NCBI RefSeq assembly: GCF_033807715.1
Contig: NC_084591.1
Span: forward strand, 45,965,868 to 46,029,867
Direction of reading: 5' to 3'
Length of the DNA: 64,000 nt
Origin: Cololabis saira
Taxonomy: Eukaryota; Chordata; Actinopteri; Beloniformes; Belonidae
The translations under genes were made by a program, and so were the position numbers. Under the pieces are notes generated by a model. That model saw only the letters and a program-made list of their open reading frames with translations. It was not told the origin of the DNA and made no database searches. Shown here one piece after another: positions 52,367 to 63,104 of the stretch. Each line of letters opens with the position of its first letter. Position 1 is the stretch's first letter.

Positions 52367-52822
52367 CACGTATTTTCTGGACTATAAGCCGCACCTGCAT
52401 ACAAGCCGCATGCGCTCTATTTAAAAAAAAAAAAGATATGCAAACCGCAGATATTTGTTAGATTAGATATTTACTACATGTACAGAAGGATTTAGAACTG
52501 TAAATGATGTACATGTTTGTACCTAAATAGATCCTTTCCTTTCTTTTAACACGGCAGCAACTTTGCTGATTAAAATGGGACAGAACCAAGAGAAAATAAC
52601 CAGTATTTATTTATCTATTTATCTGTTTGAAATCTGCTTCTACTTCTATCTGCTAAAGAAGAAGTAGCGTATTCTTCTTTGCATTTATTTTGTCTTAGTT
52701 TTGATTCTAATTCCGGTTAGAGCGCTGGAAGAAAAATCCACAGAATAGCCGCACCTTTGTATAAGCTGCACGGTTGAAAACCTATGAAAAAAGTAGCGGC
52801 TTATAGTCCAGAAAATACGGTA
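52367..52822. mobile_element. MITE with CGTATTTTCTGGACTATAAG ends, copy 2
   Basis: Same element as 13,634-14,107: inverted ends, GCCGCACCTGCATACAAGCC and TTTTAACACGGCAGCAACTT interior; the left end has lost its first bases. Confidence 0.8.
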
Positions 52823-53773
52823 GTTTGAATATTTCTCCAACCCTGAAGCCGTCATGCATGGAATGACTTGTTCTGCTTCTGGTTCAAAGACGGTAGCTAA
52901 AAAGCTCCCTGGCTTTTTTTTTTTCTCTCACATTTTGATATTCTTGTTTGTGAATGCTGATCAATGAGCTGCAGCATAAATACATTTTTTAAACATTTGG
53001 GGCCTATGAATAGGTCAGGGTTTGAGTTGAACTACTATGAGTTTGACCCAGTGTTAAACCTGGATGTGATTAGAAGACGGTCGTGACCTTTTAACCCCCA
53101 TCGTGCAGTTGTTGGTATCTCAAGGTTAACGTGCAGCAAAAGGCTGGTTTGATACCACTTGTGTCCTTCCAAAGATAAAATAACCCAACGTATTTCCTTA
53201 AAGGGGCAATGTGAAGCCAAAAATTTAATTCATACTTTACACTCCTTTCAGAATGGGGGCATCATTTCTAAAAGCATCTCTGACTCCGAGCTACGAGCAG
53301 TCTTTCTCAGTTGTGTTACATCCACATGCGTTACCTAAGTTCAAATACGGCCACAAACCGTGAGACTTCTTCTCCTTGACTGTGGCCATGTAGCTTGTTT
53401 CCACCACACATCCAGGGACTGGGATTACAAGACTGGATTATTTAGATATCACAGCAGCCAAGCATCATTTATGTGACATGACTGCACTTGTTTCTTCTCA
53501 TTCTCTTGCTGTTGCTAGGTTATTTTAAATTATTTAACCTACAATCTTACACATTTAACACCTTTAACAAAATGGGAGACATCTTCTAGTCACTATACAG
53601 TGCACTACATAACAAGGTCACCATTTTCTAGTGCTGTATATTGACAATTATTCTATATAAGGCAGTCGGTGTATCCCGCAATGCCTTGTGAAAAGTAAGA
53701 GTTCAACTGACAATTATCTGGCAGCGATCTGTGATCAGATCTTACTGATCTGCTGTAGGACATAAAGAAGTTT
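52823..53773. other. Intergenic, no gene seen
   Basis: No bounded repeat or coding frame recognised. Confidence 0.4.
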
Positions 53774-53781
53774 GTCTGGAC

Positions 53782-54263
53782 CGGGGATCGGCAACCCCTA
53801 GTGGCTACCTGGAGCTTTTTCAAAAAGGTTTGACCTTTTTCTTCTTTTTTTTCCTCTTTTTTTCTTTTTTCTCTTTTTCTTTTTTCCTCTCCTTTTTTAT
53901 CTCAACATTTCGACTTTTTTCTCGACATTTCGACTTTTTTCTCGAAATTCAGACTTTTTTCTCAACATTTCAACTTTTTTCTCAACATTTTGACTTTTTC
54001 TCGAAATTTTGAATTTTTTCTTGACATTTCGACTTTTTTTTCAAGATTGTACTTCAACATTAATCTTGACATTTCGACTTTTTTCTTGAAATTTTGACTT
54101 TTTTCTCAACTTTTCGACTTTTTTCTTGAAGTGCATACAGCATGTTTTGTCTTCATTCTAAGGCTTATACAAGACTTTTCATTTTTTGCGGCTCCAGACA
54201 TATTTGTTTTTTGTGTTTTTGGTCCAATATGGCTCTTTCAAAATTTTGGGTTGCCGACCCCTG
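53782..54263 (-). mobile_element. hAT MITE 'GGGGTCGGCAACCC', copy 5 (inverted)
   Basis: Reverse orientation relative to the others: left CGGGGATCGGCAACCCCTAG, interior TTTCGACTTTTTTCTCGAAA units, right TTTTGGGTTGCCGACCCCTG. Flanks GTCTGGAC / AGATAGAC. Confidence 0.82.
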
Positions 54264-54289
54264 AGATAGACCATTATACCGCTCGCTAC

Positions 54290-54550
54290 ATCCTTGAGAT
54301 CACAACAGTGTGTTGCCGGTATTACGAGAAATCGAACAGTACATAAAGTGTCTTTATACGTGGACGATCTTTTATTATACATAGCAAACCCAGTGGAATC
54401 AATCCCCAAACTGATACAAACATTCCAACAATTTGGAAGGCTATCTGGCTACAGTCTTGATCTATCTAAAAGTCTGCTCTACCCCATAAATCAACTTACT
54501 GCTATTATCTTTTTTGCTGATGTTAGGCCAGCAAGCAAAATTAGTTTTTG
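54290..54550 (+). pseudogene. L1-type reverse transcriptase fragment (YVDD)
   Basis: HKVSLYVDDLLLYIANPVES then IPKLIQTFQQFGRLSGYSLD: the catalytic segment of an L1-type RT, with Val in place of Ala in YADD. Isolated fragment of about 75 residues with no neighbouring RT motifs. Confidence 0.78.
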
Positions 54551-54938
54551 ACATAGTGAAGCATTGATTGTTGATAAATTATTTAAAATAAGTGTTTGAG
54601 GGTTTACTGTAATATTCTGTAATTGTAATTGAGGATAATGCAGTTGTAACCTGTTGCCAGAAATTAGCAACAGGTTGTCATTCCCAGACCATGTGCATGA
54701 AGGTTTTTACAGTGTTATTGTTTGGATACTGGTTGTATGAAGGAATCTGATGCACCGTCTCATATCTGTTGATTGAACTGTTTACGGAATTCCTTGTAGG
54801 ATTCCGTGTTTTGTAGGCCGGGGTGTGGCGGTGTGAGGGTTTTGTCCTGTGCTCAGACTTCAGGGGGGTTGGGAACACCGGGGGCCTCGGTTGCTCTGCC
54901 TAAATAGTCCAGGGGCCAGAGCCCAAAATTTCACTTGT

Positions 54939-55601
54939 CAGTACCACTCAAGGTGACAAAACTTACTTATGATTTTTGAAAAGATCTCTATAGATGTCTA
55001 TAGATGATATTCTGGTATGATAACCTTCCTGAGTGGCAGCTGTATCAGAGTTATCAGCTCATGAAGTTACCCAGCCCCTTCAGAAAATAAAATTTTAGAT
55101 GCTGCTGCATATCCTGGTTTAGACTCATGTACAGGAAATCTGTCAATGTTTCACTATATTGTCTTTGGTATCATTTTAAAGGGGACCTTTCAAGCGTTCA
55201 TTCAAGCTAAGATGTGAATCTTTCTGACCAACATAGAGGTCACTGCAGCTCTTTAAACTATAACCAACACACATTTTTACACAATTTTCGCCTAAATGAT
55301 ATACTAGCTTTTATCCCTGTGTCACCTAAGAACAACAGAGACACAAAATACAAAAACTGGAATACTCACAGGACTCCTTTAAAATGATACCAAAGACAAT
55401 ATAGTGAAACATTGACAGATTTCCTGTACATGAGTCTAAACCAGGATATGCACCAGCATCTAAAATGTAATTTTCTGAACTTCCTGAGCTGATAACTCTG
55501 ATCCAGCTGCCACTCAGGAAGGTTATCATACCAAAATATCATCTACAGACATGGATCTTTTCAAAAATGATAAGCAAGTTTTGTCACCTTGAGTGGTTCT
55601 G
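54939..55601. mobile_element. Foldback element with ~235-bp inverted arms
   Basis: Left arm CAGTACCACTCAAGGTGACA ... TTTGGTATCATTTTAAAGG is inverted in 55,370-55,601 (ending CACCTTGAGTGGTTCTG) at about 90% by eye. A spacer of about 190 bases separates them. The open frame 55,326-55,529 on the minus strand is within the arm and is not a gene. Confidence 0.82.
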
Positions 55602-57030
55602 GTATCTGGTGTGGAACATGGACTAACGTAACCCCACCCTTCCCATAGTGCAGCCCCTGTGTTTCTCCTCCACCTTTCTTTGGTTTAGGTTATGCCATAC
55701 AACACGCTCTCTTCCATCGTTCACTCATCCATGCTTCCCTTCACTACTGATATGACGGATTGCCACACCTCATACTTTGTTGTCTGTTTTGTTGTTCATG
55801 TTTTTTGGTTAAAATAAATATAGAAGTATTGGCTTATCTCCTGTCTCCTGCAAACCTCCCTTTGTTTTTCATGGGTTTTGAGCCGGGCCGTGACAAATTT
55901 GAAAACTTTTTCTTCATGCAGTTGAGCTCTCATGATTTCCACCCGACCTACGAAACAACCACATATGTGGCCTCATTTCTAAAGCGGTATGCTGAAAATA
56001 GAAGCAATATTTTGTCATTTAGCTTCCGATGTCTTAAAAAATGGTGTGAATTTTGAAAGTCAGTTTGTAGCACATTTTGCAAATGTTAACTTAGTTATAT
56101 ACTAAATCTAAATATTAAATGTGACACCTAACTCTTAAATGTTAAATCTAAATGATATATAAATACAAATGTTCAATGTCAATGTTAAATCTACATCTTA
56201 ATCTAAATTTTTAATTTAACGTTATATATTTATGTTATGCAAATTCAAACTGCCATAATGGAAGTACAAAAATAAAAGCCAGAGAAACTCAGACTGTCTA
56301 TATCAAAAAACTAATTCAAGTAATTTATCGGGAGAAATTGACACGTGGATGAACATTATCGACACAATAAATGCCCCAAATAACAACTAAAAACATGTTT
56401 GGATGAACTTTTATTTTACGCATACTTTGAGCTTTTGTTGTCTCTTCTGTAGAGGATTGGGCCTTTTATTACATAATGTAGCAAGCACTTCCAAGTAAAC
56501 CCAGTCTTTATTATGGGATAACAATAATATAATAATAATAAACCCATTTTTTATGAATTGATCCAAGCCTCAGTCTTATCTGTATTGGGTTTTAGATGCA
56601 GCTGGATGTCAGGACTGATTTAGTATCAGTGTGTCACGGTGTGTGTGGAATACTCTGGATTTTAAATGAAGCTGTTCCCACTGCCTTTTCCTCTCTCACT
56701 GAACTGGATTAGAGATGGATACAACACGAAAGCTAGTACAGTTAAAATATCTGTCTTTAATCTTATTCTGTAAATCTTGTTTACCTTTTATCACTTACAT
56801 GTGACCCTAGTTAATCTGTAATATTAACATGAGTGTCCTCAGGGGTTTCTCCAGTTTTCACCTCAGACACCCCATACAAAACACACACATGTGAGAGCTG
56901 TTTATTTAAAAAAAAAAGTTTATTTAATATTAATAGTAATATCCTACCATACATCATAGTTTACTATTATCACAAAGAGTAGATTGGGCTTTGTTATGAG
57001 CTCTAAACCTTGTAACACCAGAGCATGATA
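55602..57030. other. Intergenic, no gene seen
   Basis: The frame at 55,760-56,056 shows no recognisable domain or homologous motif. A region of TTAAATCTAAAT-type repeats lies at about 56,090-56,230. Otherwise unassigned. Confidence 0.4.
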
Positions 57031-57060
57031 TATAGATATATAGATAGATAGATAGATAGA

Positions 57061-58462
57061 TAGAGTGGGTCAAAAAAGTATTTAGTCAGACATCAATTGT
57101 GCAAGTTCTCCCACTTAAAAAAATGAGAGGTCTGTAATTTCCATCATCGGTAACTTCAACTATAAGAGACAGAATGGGGGGAAAGAATCCAGGAAATCAC
57201 ATTGTAGGATTTTTACTGAATTAATTGGTAAATTCCTGGTAAAATAAGTATTTGGTCACCTACAAACAAGCAAGATTTCTGTCTTTCACAGACCTGTAAC
57301 TTCTTCTTTAAGAGGCTCCTCTGTCCTCCACTCGTTACCTGTATTAATGCACCTGTTTTAACTGGTTATCAGTATAAAATACACCAGTTTTAACTGGTTA
57401 TCAGCAGTGGTGGACAGTAACGGAGTAAATTTACTTGAGTACTGTACTTAAGTACATATCCAGAGGATTTGTACTTTACTTGAGTATTAGATTTCTTTGG
57501 TACTTATTACTCTTACTTGAATACATTTCCAAGACAAATATTTTTACTTTTACTCGAGTAAATTTCTAGGAAGGCTGAAAAGTACTCGTTACTTTCAGGT
57601 CTGCTCTTTTTTCTTCTTCCCTAAAATCCTATTGGACACAAGCTGTTTTTGTCAAAGGAGGAGACCTATCACAGTGCACGCTCTCCACTGGGATGTACGT
57701 AAAGGGGAAATACGTCAAGCCTCCCCTTGAGGGGGATCCAGACTTAGTTGGATGGTGCAGGTTCATTTGGTTTCAGTTCATGATTGTTAATAAACTCTGC
57801 ATCATCTACTGTCCTCTTATGATCCCATTCATTTGATTTGTTTTTGGTGTTTCTGCAGGTTTTATATAACATTGTGGTTCTAAAAGCAGCACATCAGTGC
57901 AGCTGGTTTCAAAGAGTTAATTCTCAGAAACAAGAGTTAAAAGATCCTTAAATTAATTTAGAAAAAATATAGTAATTTACTGATGTGGGAAATAAGAAAT
58001 TTACTCTTACTCTTACTTTTACTTAAAGTAAATTTAAAAGCATTTACTTTTGGATACTTAAGTACCTTTAAAAGCAAGTACTTTTCTACTCTTACTCGAG
58101 TAATATTTTGACTGAGCTACTTTTACTTGTAACGGAGTAAATTTTGACCAGTAGTATTTGTACTCTTACTCAAGTACTGGAGTCGAGTACTCTGTCCACC
58201 TCTGGTTATCAGTATAAAAGACACCAGTTTTAACTGGTTTTCAGTATAAAAGACACCTGTCCACAACCTCAAACAGTCACACTCCAAACTCCACTATGGC
58301 CAAGACCAAAGAGATGTTAAAAGGACGTGAGAAACTATTTTCTCTCTCATTTTTGTCTCTCATAGTTGAGATACCTGTGATGGAAATGACAGGCCTTCCT
58401 TATCTTTTTAAGTAGGAGAACTTGCACAACTGGTGTCTGAGTAAATACTTTTTTGTCCCACT

Positions 58463-58465
<3 letters not shown>
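57061..58465. mobile_element. Tc1/mariner-like non-autonomous element in a (GATA)n tract
   Basis: Ends TAGAGTGGGTCAAAAAAGTA and TAGTGGGACAAAAAAGTATT (complement), continuing with AGTCAGACAYCAATTGTGCA on both arms. It sits between two GATA runs, consistent with a TA target inside the microsatellite. It carries a hAT insertion (57,405-58,204). Residual internal sequence GTCACACTCCAAACTCCACT then ATGGCCAAGACCAAAGAG, with no intact transposase. Confidence 0.78.
57405..58204. mobile_element. hAT MITE (CAGTGGTGGACAGTAACGG ends) nested in the Tc1-like element
   Basis: Ends CAGTGGTGGACAGTAACGGA and CAGAGGTGGACAGAGTACTC (complement), perfect 8-bp target duplication GTTATCAG (57,397-57,404 and 58,205-58,212). 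800 bp; subterminal TTTACTTGAGTA repeats in both orientations. Related to 32,454-33,160. Confidence 0.9.
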
Positions 58466-58517
<52 letters not shown>

Positions 58518-58545
58518 CTCTATTAATCCCGATGGAAATTCAAGA
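58466..58545 (-). repeat. (GATA)n-tailed retroposon end
   Basis: (GATA)n followed by CTCTATTAATCCCGATGGAA ATTCAAG. Read on the minus strand this is a conserved 3' end with a (TATC)n tail, like 39,729-39,775. Confidence 0.6.
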
Positions 58546-58642
58546 TCATATATATTCAAGACATGTATATATAGTAGCATCAACATCGACACCCTGCAAT
58601 TCATCACAGTTCCGTATCTTTGCAGGTTATTTTAAGTTCTAC

Positions 58643-58747
58643 TAAAGGCTGATTTATGGTTCCGCGTTACACCAACGCAGAGCTTACACCGTACCCTACG
58701 GCGTATGCTCTGCGTTGATTTAACGCAGAACCATAAATTAGCCTTTA
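58643..58747. mobile_element. Short palindromic MITE, copy 4 (105 bp)
   Basis: TAAAGGCTGATTTATGGTTC ... GAACCATAAATTAGCCTTTA with the GCGTTACACCAACGCAGAGC core. Lies 255 bases upstream of the gpi start codon, within its promoter region. Confidence 0.85.
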
Positions 58748-58810
58748 TCTTCACAGTCAACTCTGTTGAATGACAGGGCAGCTCTGTACTGTATGGATAG
58801 GATGTATACA

Positions 58811-58880
58811 GCCAATCACAGGTGAGATCGTCATCAGTGTGGGCGGGGCCAGAGTGGGGAGGTGTGCGGTGATTGGTGGA
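58811..58880 (+). promoter_or_regulatory. gpi: gpi promoter motifs: CCAAT, GC box, inverted CCAAT
   Basis: CCAAT at 58,812-58,816, GGGCGGGGCC at 58,841-58,850 (Sp1/KLF-type GC box) and ATTGG at 58,872-58,876 (NF-Y on the other strand), 125-190 bases upstream of the ATG, no TATA box. Typical arrangement for a glycolytic housekeeping gene. Motif matches only. Confidence 0.65.
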
Positions 58881-59001
58881 GGCCTCTGAGTGACAGCTCC
58901 ACTTCTCAGCTGCTCACTCTGTAGCACTGACTCTCTGCGGGAGGAAGATCCATCCACACGGTTACCGGAGCAAGTGAACCCAGCACCTAAAGACCAGCAC
59001 C

Positions 59002-59120
59002 ATGGCTCTGACCGCAGACCCCAACTTCCAGAAGCTGGAGCAGTGGTACCAGCAACACGGCGGGAGCCTGAACATGAGGGACATGTTCGACAGTGACAAG
59101 CAGCGATTCAACAAGTTCAG
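59002..59120 (+). CDS. gpi: Glucose-6-phosphate isomerase, exon 1 (partial gene)
   Basis: GPI interconverts glucose 6-phosphate and fructose 6-phosphate in the cytosol (glycolysis/gluconeogenesis); the secreted form is neuroleukin/AMF. Only exon 1 is present: [20 protein letters not shown] then [19 protein letters not shown], 39 codons plus two bases, donor TTCAG/GTACGG. The pattern LT-DP-FQKL-QWY...LN-R-LFD--K-RFN-F matches the vertebrate GPI N-terminus. The start has a good context (CAGCACCATGG). No second exon was found to 64,000, so intron 1 exceeds 4.8 kb and the catalytic SIS domains are off the right edge. Teleosts usually carry two gpi paralogs; which one this is cannot be told from 39 residues. 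Confidence 0.93.
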
Positions 59121-59728
59121 GTACGGGGGAGGATGGAGGAGGAAGATCCGCCTCATGCACCGATCACTCACACCTTAGTATTAGTGGCCGATAGGGACGA
59201 GGAGTTCAAACACAGCCCTCCGATTATAGTGGGTTATCCTCTTCACTAACGCCGTGGTAGATCCTGTTAACTACAAGGTCACACCACGTTCATTCTCCCC
59301 TCGGATTCTACACGCCAGCAGTGAAGTTGTCACATGTCCTCGCCTGCGTTTTGACAAATGTCCACTTCCTACTCAGCCTGTGTGCTTAATGCAGGCCTTC
59401 CACCACGGACCATTAAGTAATCGGGCTGTGATTAGCTCCAGTGCTAATGTCACCGCCTCCATTATCGGACAGGGGGCGTTTTCGGGCTCTTAATTTCCGT
59501 TTTCTCATTCCACTCCAGACCCTCCTGTCACTTTCCATGTGATATAGAACCCGGTTTATATCGTTACTACGTTAAAAAAAAATCATTAATAATAAATTGG
59601 GCGTTATATGATTTTAATCGGTGCTGTTTTCATGCCAGTGAGCAGCAGGACACGATCGTGTCCGATAATAGACGCCTGGAGTCTCGCTAGTTGTGAGGCG
59701 GGTGTGACCTCAGCAGCGGAGACGACTC

Positions 59729-59818
59729 CAGGTTGATTTATGGTTCCGCGTTACACCAACGCAGAGCCTACGGCGTAGCCTCTGCGTCGATTTAACGCAG
59801 ATCCATAATTCAGGCTTC
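59729..59818. mobile_element. Short palindromic MITE, copy 5 (90 bp)
   Basis: AGGTTGATTTATGGTTCCGC ... TTAACGCAGATCCATAATTC AGGCTT with the GCGTTACACCAACGCAGAGC core; gpi intron 1. Confidence 0.82.
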
Positions 59819-60843
59819 CATCGGGGGAGCTACGTGCGCAGCCGCACAGAGGAGCAGCTCCGCCACTGCAGACGTGACTGCGTGGTCGCAGGTGATGACA
59901 ATGCTGTGGCGTGTGATGACACGACGGAAAGGAAAGGCCTCGCACTCGGTGCGTCCGAAATAGGGTTGAAAACAGGGGCGTTTTTAGGATCCAAATACAT
60001 CAGGGGCTAATGAGAAATGATCAGGGGCTGAAACCATCAGCATTATTATAATTGTTTGCCCTTTTTTATGATGAAAAACGCATAAATACAGGCATCAGAA
60101 CGACTTGTCCTAAAAACCGAGGAAAATTCTCGACGTGGACGAGTGAGGGCGCAACTTTTAAAAAAAAATTTTTTTTTTTAAATAGACTCAAAATGGTGTT
60201 TTCTGGTGGTCTCAAAGCTCCATAATCACATCTTTTATCAATGCAAGAATACACACAAAAAATCAGAATTTTTGCAAAGAATGATGCATTTTGATAACAT
60301 AATAACACGCATTCATCATCATGGGTAATTCTTCATGCATGAATAAATCTTGAAATGAAGATAATTATATCTTAAACTTCTACAATGGCCAGAATCCCCC
60401 TTTCCCACCGAAAAAACTAGGGATGCACCGAAATGAAAATTGGAGGCCGAACCTGAAGCCGAATAAAATTTAAAGACCCTGCTGAATACTGAGTACCGAA
60501 TAGCCTACGGAATGCGGTTGTTCACAGTTTTTCATTTATTTTGCCATTTTTTTCACAATTGCATAGATAATAACAACAAAAACAGTAAACTAATGAGTTG
60601 AGCCACTGTCAAGCAGCTGGCGATGCGGTTGCTTAAATTGACCAAAAGGTGGCTCTCTAACATCACAGTTTGTGTACTGTGCGTGACTCTGACGCTGGTT
60701 AGTAATTAAGGAGTTAAAACTCACTCGCCACTTACAGGACTCAGTAGCCAGCAGAAACGGCAGTAGGAGCATTTATTACATTTATTAACTGTAGTACCGC
60801 TATTATGAGAGGTTATTTCTCACAGTATTAGCCTAAAGGGACT

Positions 60844-60932
60844 TAAGTCTGATTTATGGTCCCGCGTTACACCAACGCAGAGCCTACGGCGTAGGGTACG
60901 CCGTCGATTTAACGCAGAACCATAATTCAGGC
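60844..60932. mobile_element. Short palindromic MITE, copy 6 (89 bp)
   Basis: TAAGTCTGATTTATGGTCCC ... AACGCAGAACCATAATTCAG with the GCGTTACACCAACGCAGAGC core; nested inside the 59,973-62,661 hAT element, so this family was active after that insertion. Confidence 0.82.
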
Positions 60933-61825
60933 GAAGCTGCAGTCTGTCTGCGCTGATACTGACACACCGGGTCGGAGCGGATTTGGTCATGATGTTTAAC
61001 CTGTGTTTTGTGATTAATAAGCAGCCATCGGTGCGTAATGCTGGGCAGATTAGCACCTTCCTTTCGAACGTATTAAATACAGACGCAATCACAATCCCCG
61101 CAATAACTTTCAGGCTTGGTAAATCTCATTGCGTGTGGTAAATTAACCTATTTGCATTTTCCCCTCCCAGTATTTAGCGCTTTCTGGCGGGTACGCCCCA
61201 TATTGATTATTCATCAGGGCAAAAGTACTAAATGAACAGCGTGTGCTATTTTGCTCATTTGAGAGGCGCAGTCCTCTTTGCACGCTGTTAGTAGATCAGC
61301 TTGCACATTGGTTTGCGGGTGATGTCAAGTTTGCACACGTTTTTACGCACGCAAACCTTTAGTAAATCCGGCCCTAAATGTTTATAAACAATTGGCATAA
61401 ATGTTGATATCGAATAAGCCAACTAGTTCGCCATGAACCTACAATAATCGGATTATGGTCTGCATGTAACCACACAGTCACTATTCCTGTCTTATTTTTG
61501 TCTCATTAAATCAGTCGTACACACAGTATCCCCCAACTGTTATCTGAGGACATGTTCGCTGCCTCTTTGTATGCACAAAATACCACGTAGTGAGTTGTAA
61601 TCTACTGGCTAGCTAACAAAGCTAGCGAGTGCTATGGCTTAGTTTAGCTAGTGCTATATTGTATCATAATAGAAAGCTTATTTTCCAATTCCCATTGTTA
61701 GCAACTTTCTGTGTAGCATTTGAGCGAATTTCTTTTCCTCAGAATCTCATTGCTAATTGGTTGGCAGCTAGACTAGCTAGCTAGCTAGAATAATGCTACA
61801 TGGTACGCTAGCTGGTAGTCCTTAC

Positions 61826-61947
61826 CTGAAGATAGGCTCATTATCCGGCTGAGCTGCTGTGTCGCTCTCAGACTCCACCACCACATTGTCCTTCTCAGCT
61901 TCAACAATGGGGGTTTTTTTTCTGTTAAAAAACCTTCTAATATCCAT
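61826..61947 (-). CDS. First exon of a hAT transposase (TTF/ZMYM-like)
   Basis: ATG at 61,947 (minus strand) opens MDIRRFFNRKKTPIVEAEKD then NVVVESESDTAAQPDNEPIF, ending at a canonical donor CAG/GTAAGG. MDIRRFF plus an acidic Ser/Glu stretch resembles the start of hAT transposases of the TTF/ZMYM group. 122 nt, no stops, AT-rich leader upstream. The following exons (zinc finger, RNase H-like core) were not found in the element. Confidence 0.6.
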
Positions 61948-62775
61948 CTTTATTATGTGTATTTAGCTAAAGTTACTTCAGAATGCATTCCTCCCTTCTG
62001 TCTCTCTCTCTCTACCTTTCCCTTTCCACTAGTGCCGTGCCTTTGTCCATGATGTTATACAGGTGCAATCACTAGTTGATTAGGGAGTAGTAACCCAGGT
62101 GTGTTTGTTATTGATTGGGGGTAACAGGTTCATTGTGTGGGTGTGTCTTTGTCTGGGGTGCTGTGATTGGGTAACTTAGTGTGGGGTGATGATGACCGTC
62201 AATCAAGAGTCTTTTTCCTCAGGTCTGTGGCTAAGTGCAAATCGCCACAATATATTCCGCAAAGTTTATGAAAAATAACACGTTTATATCTGAAAAATAG
62301 GGTCATTCTGCTGTAGCTCGTTGGCACGTAGCAGTGACTCGAATCACCCGATGTCAAAAGCACTGTTGATATTAAGTTACAACTCCCCCAGTGAAGACAG
62401 ATGCATTCATGTTTTAGTCCATCAGGCTTTTATAGCTAGAGTATAGTATAGTCTTTTTTCCTCCATAGAGAAAATTTGGGCGGCCGCCTAAGCCGATCTT
62501 CCCACCGCCTATGATAAATCCCGAGCGCCTAAGTCCTAAAAAAAAAAAAAAAAAATATATTTTTTTTTTTTTTTTTTTTTTTTGGTGTGTTTTAGGTTCG
62601 GGGCTAGAGGAAATACATTCGGGGCTCCAGCCTCGGAAGCCCATAGCTAAAAACGCCACTGGTTGAAAATACCCTTGAAATACGGAATTATTCCGTAATT
62701 GGGAATTAAAAGTTGCGTTCCGTATTAAACCGATACGGGCACATATTATGCTCTTATTTATTGATGTCATAATAT

Positions 62776-63104
62776 ACAGGTAAATATATTGCAAAACTTC
62801 ATTCGTAGTAAATTCAACTAAAGGTGAAACAAATATATTATTTCCCATTACATTCAAAGTGAGATATTTCAAACCTTTATTAGCTATGATTTTGGTGATT
62901 ATGGCTCACAGTTTATGAAAACCCCAAATAAAAAATCTCAAAAAATTAGAATATTTTATCAATAAACAATTCAATCATCAAAATTATAACAAATAAAGGT
63001 TTAACACATCTTACTTTGCATGTAATGAGACTATGTAATATATTAGTTTCACCTTTTAAGTTAAGTTATTGAAATTAACTTTTACACCATATTCTTCACC
63101 TGTA
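62776..63104. mobile_element. Mariner-like palindromic MITE
   Basis: ACAGGTAAATATATTGCAAA at the left; complement of the right end ACAGGTGAAGAATATGGTGT. The interior (GGTGAAACAAATATATTATTT; TTGGTGATTATGGCTCACAG) has matching inverted segments. TA at both borders. Confidence 0.65.

Larger units (their letters stand above)
59973..62661 (-). mobile_element. 2.7-kb hAT element in gpi intron 1
   Basis: Ends CAGGGGCGTTTTTAG and CAGTGGCGTTTTTAG (complement), with a perfect 8-bp target duplication GTTGAAAA (59,965-59,972 and 62,662-62,669). It carries what looks like a first transposase exon on the minus strand (61,947-61,826). Other families have inserted into it (a GGGATGCACCGAAATGAAAA-type repeat at about 60,420 and palindromic MITE copy 6 at 60,844). 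No catalytic core was recognised, so it is probably non-autonomous. Confidence 0.87.

Noticed and set aside
55760..56056. 98-codon plus-strand frame with hydrophobic start
   Set aside because: No homologous motif recognised, no splice or promoter context; length compatible with chance in AT-rich DNA.
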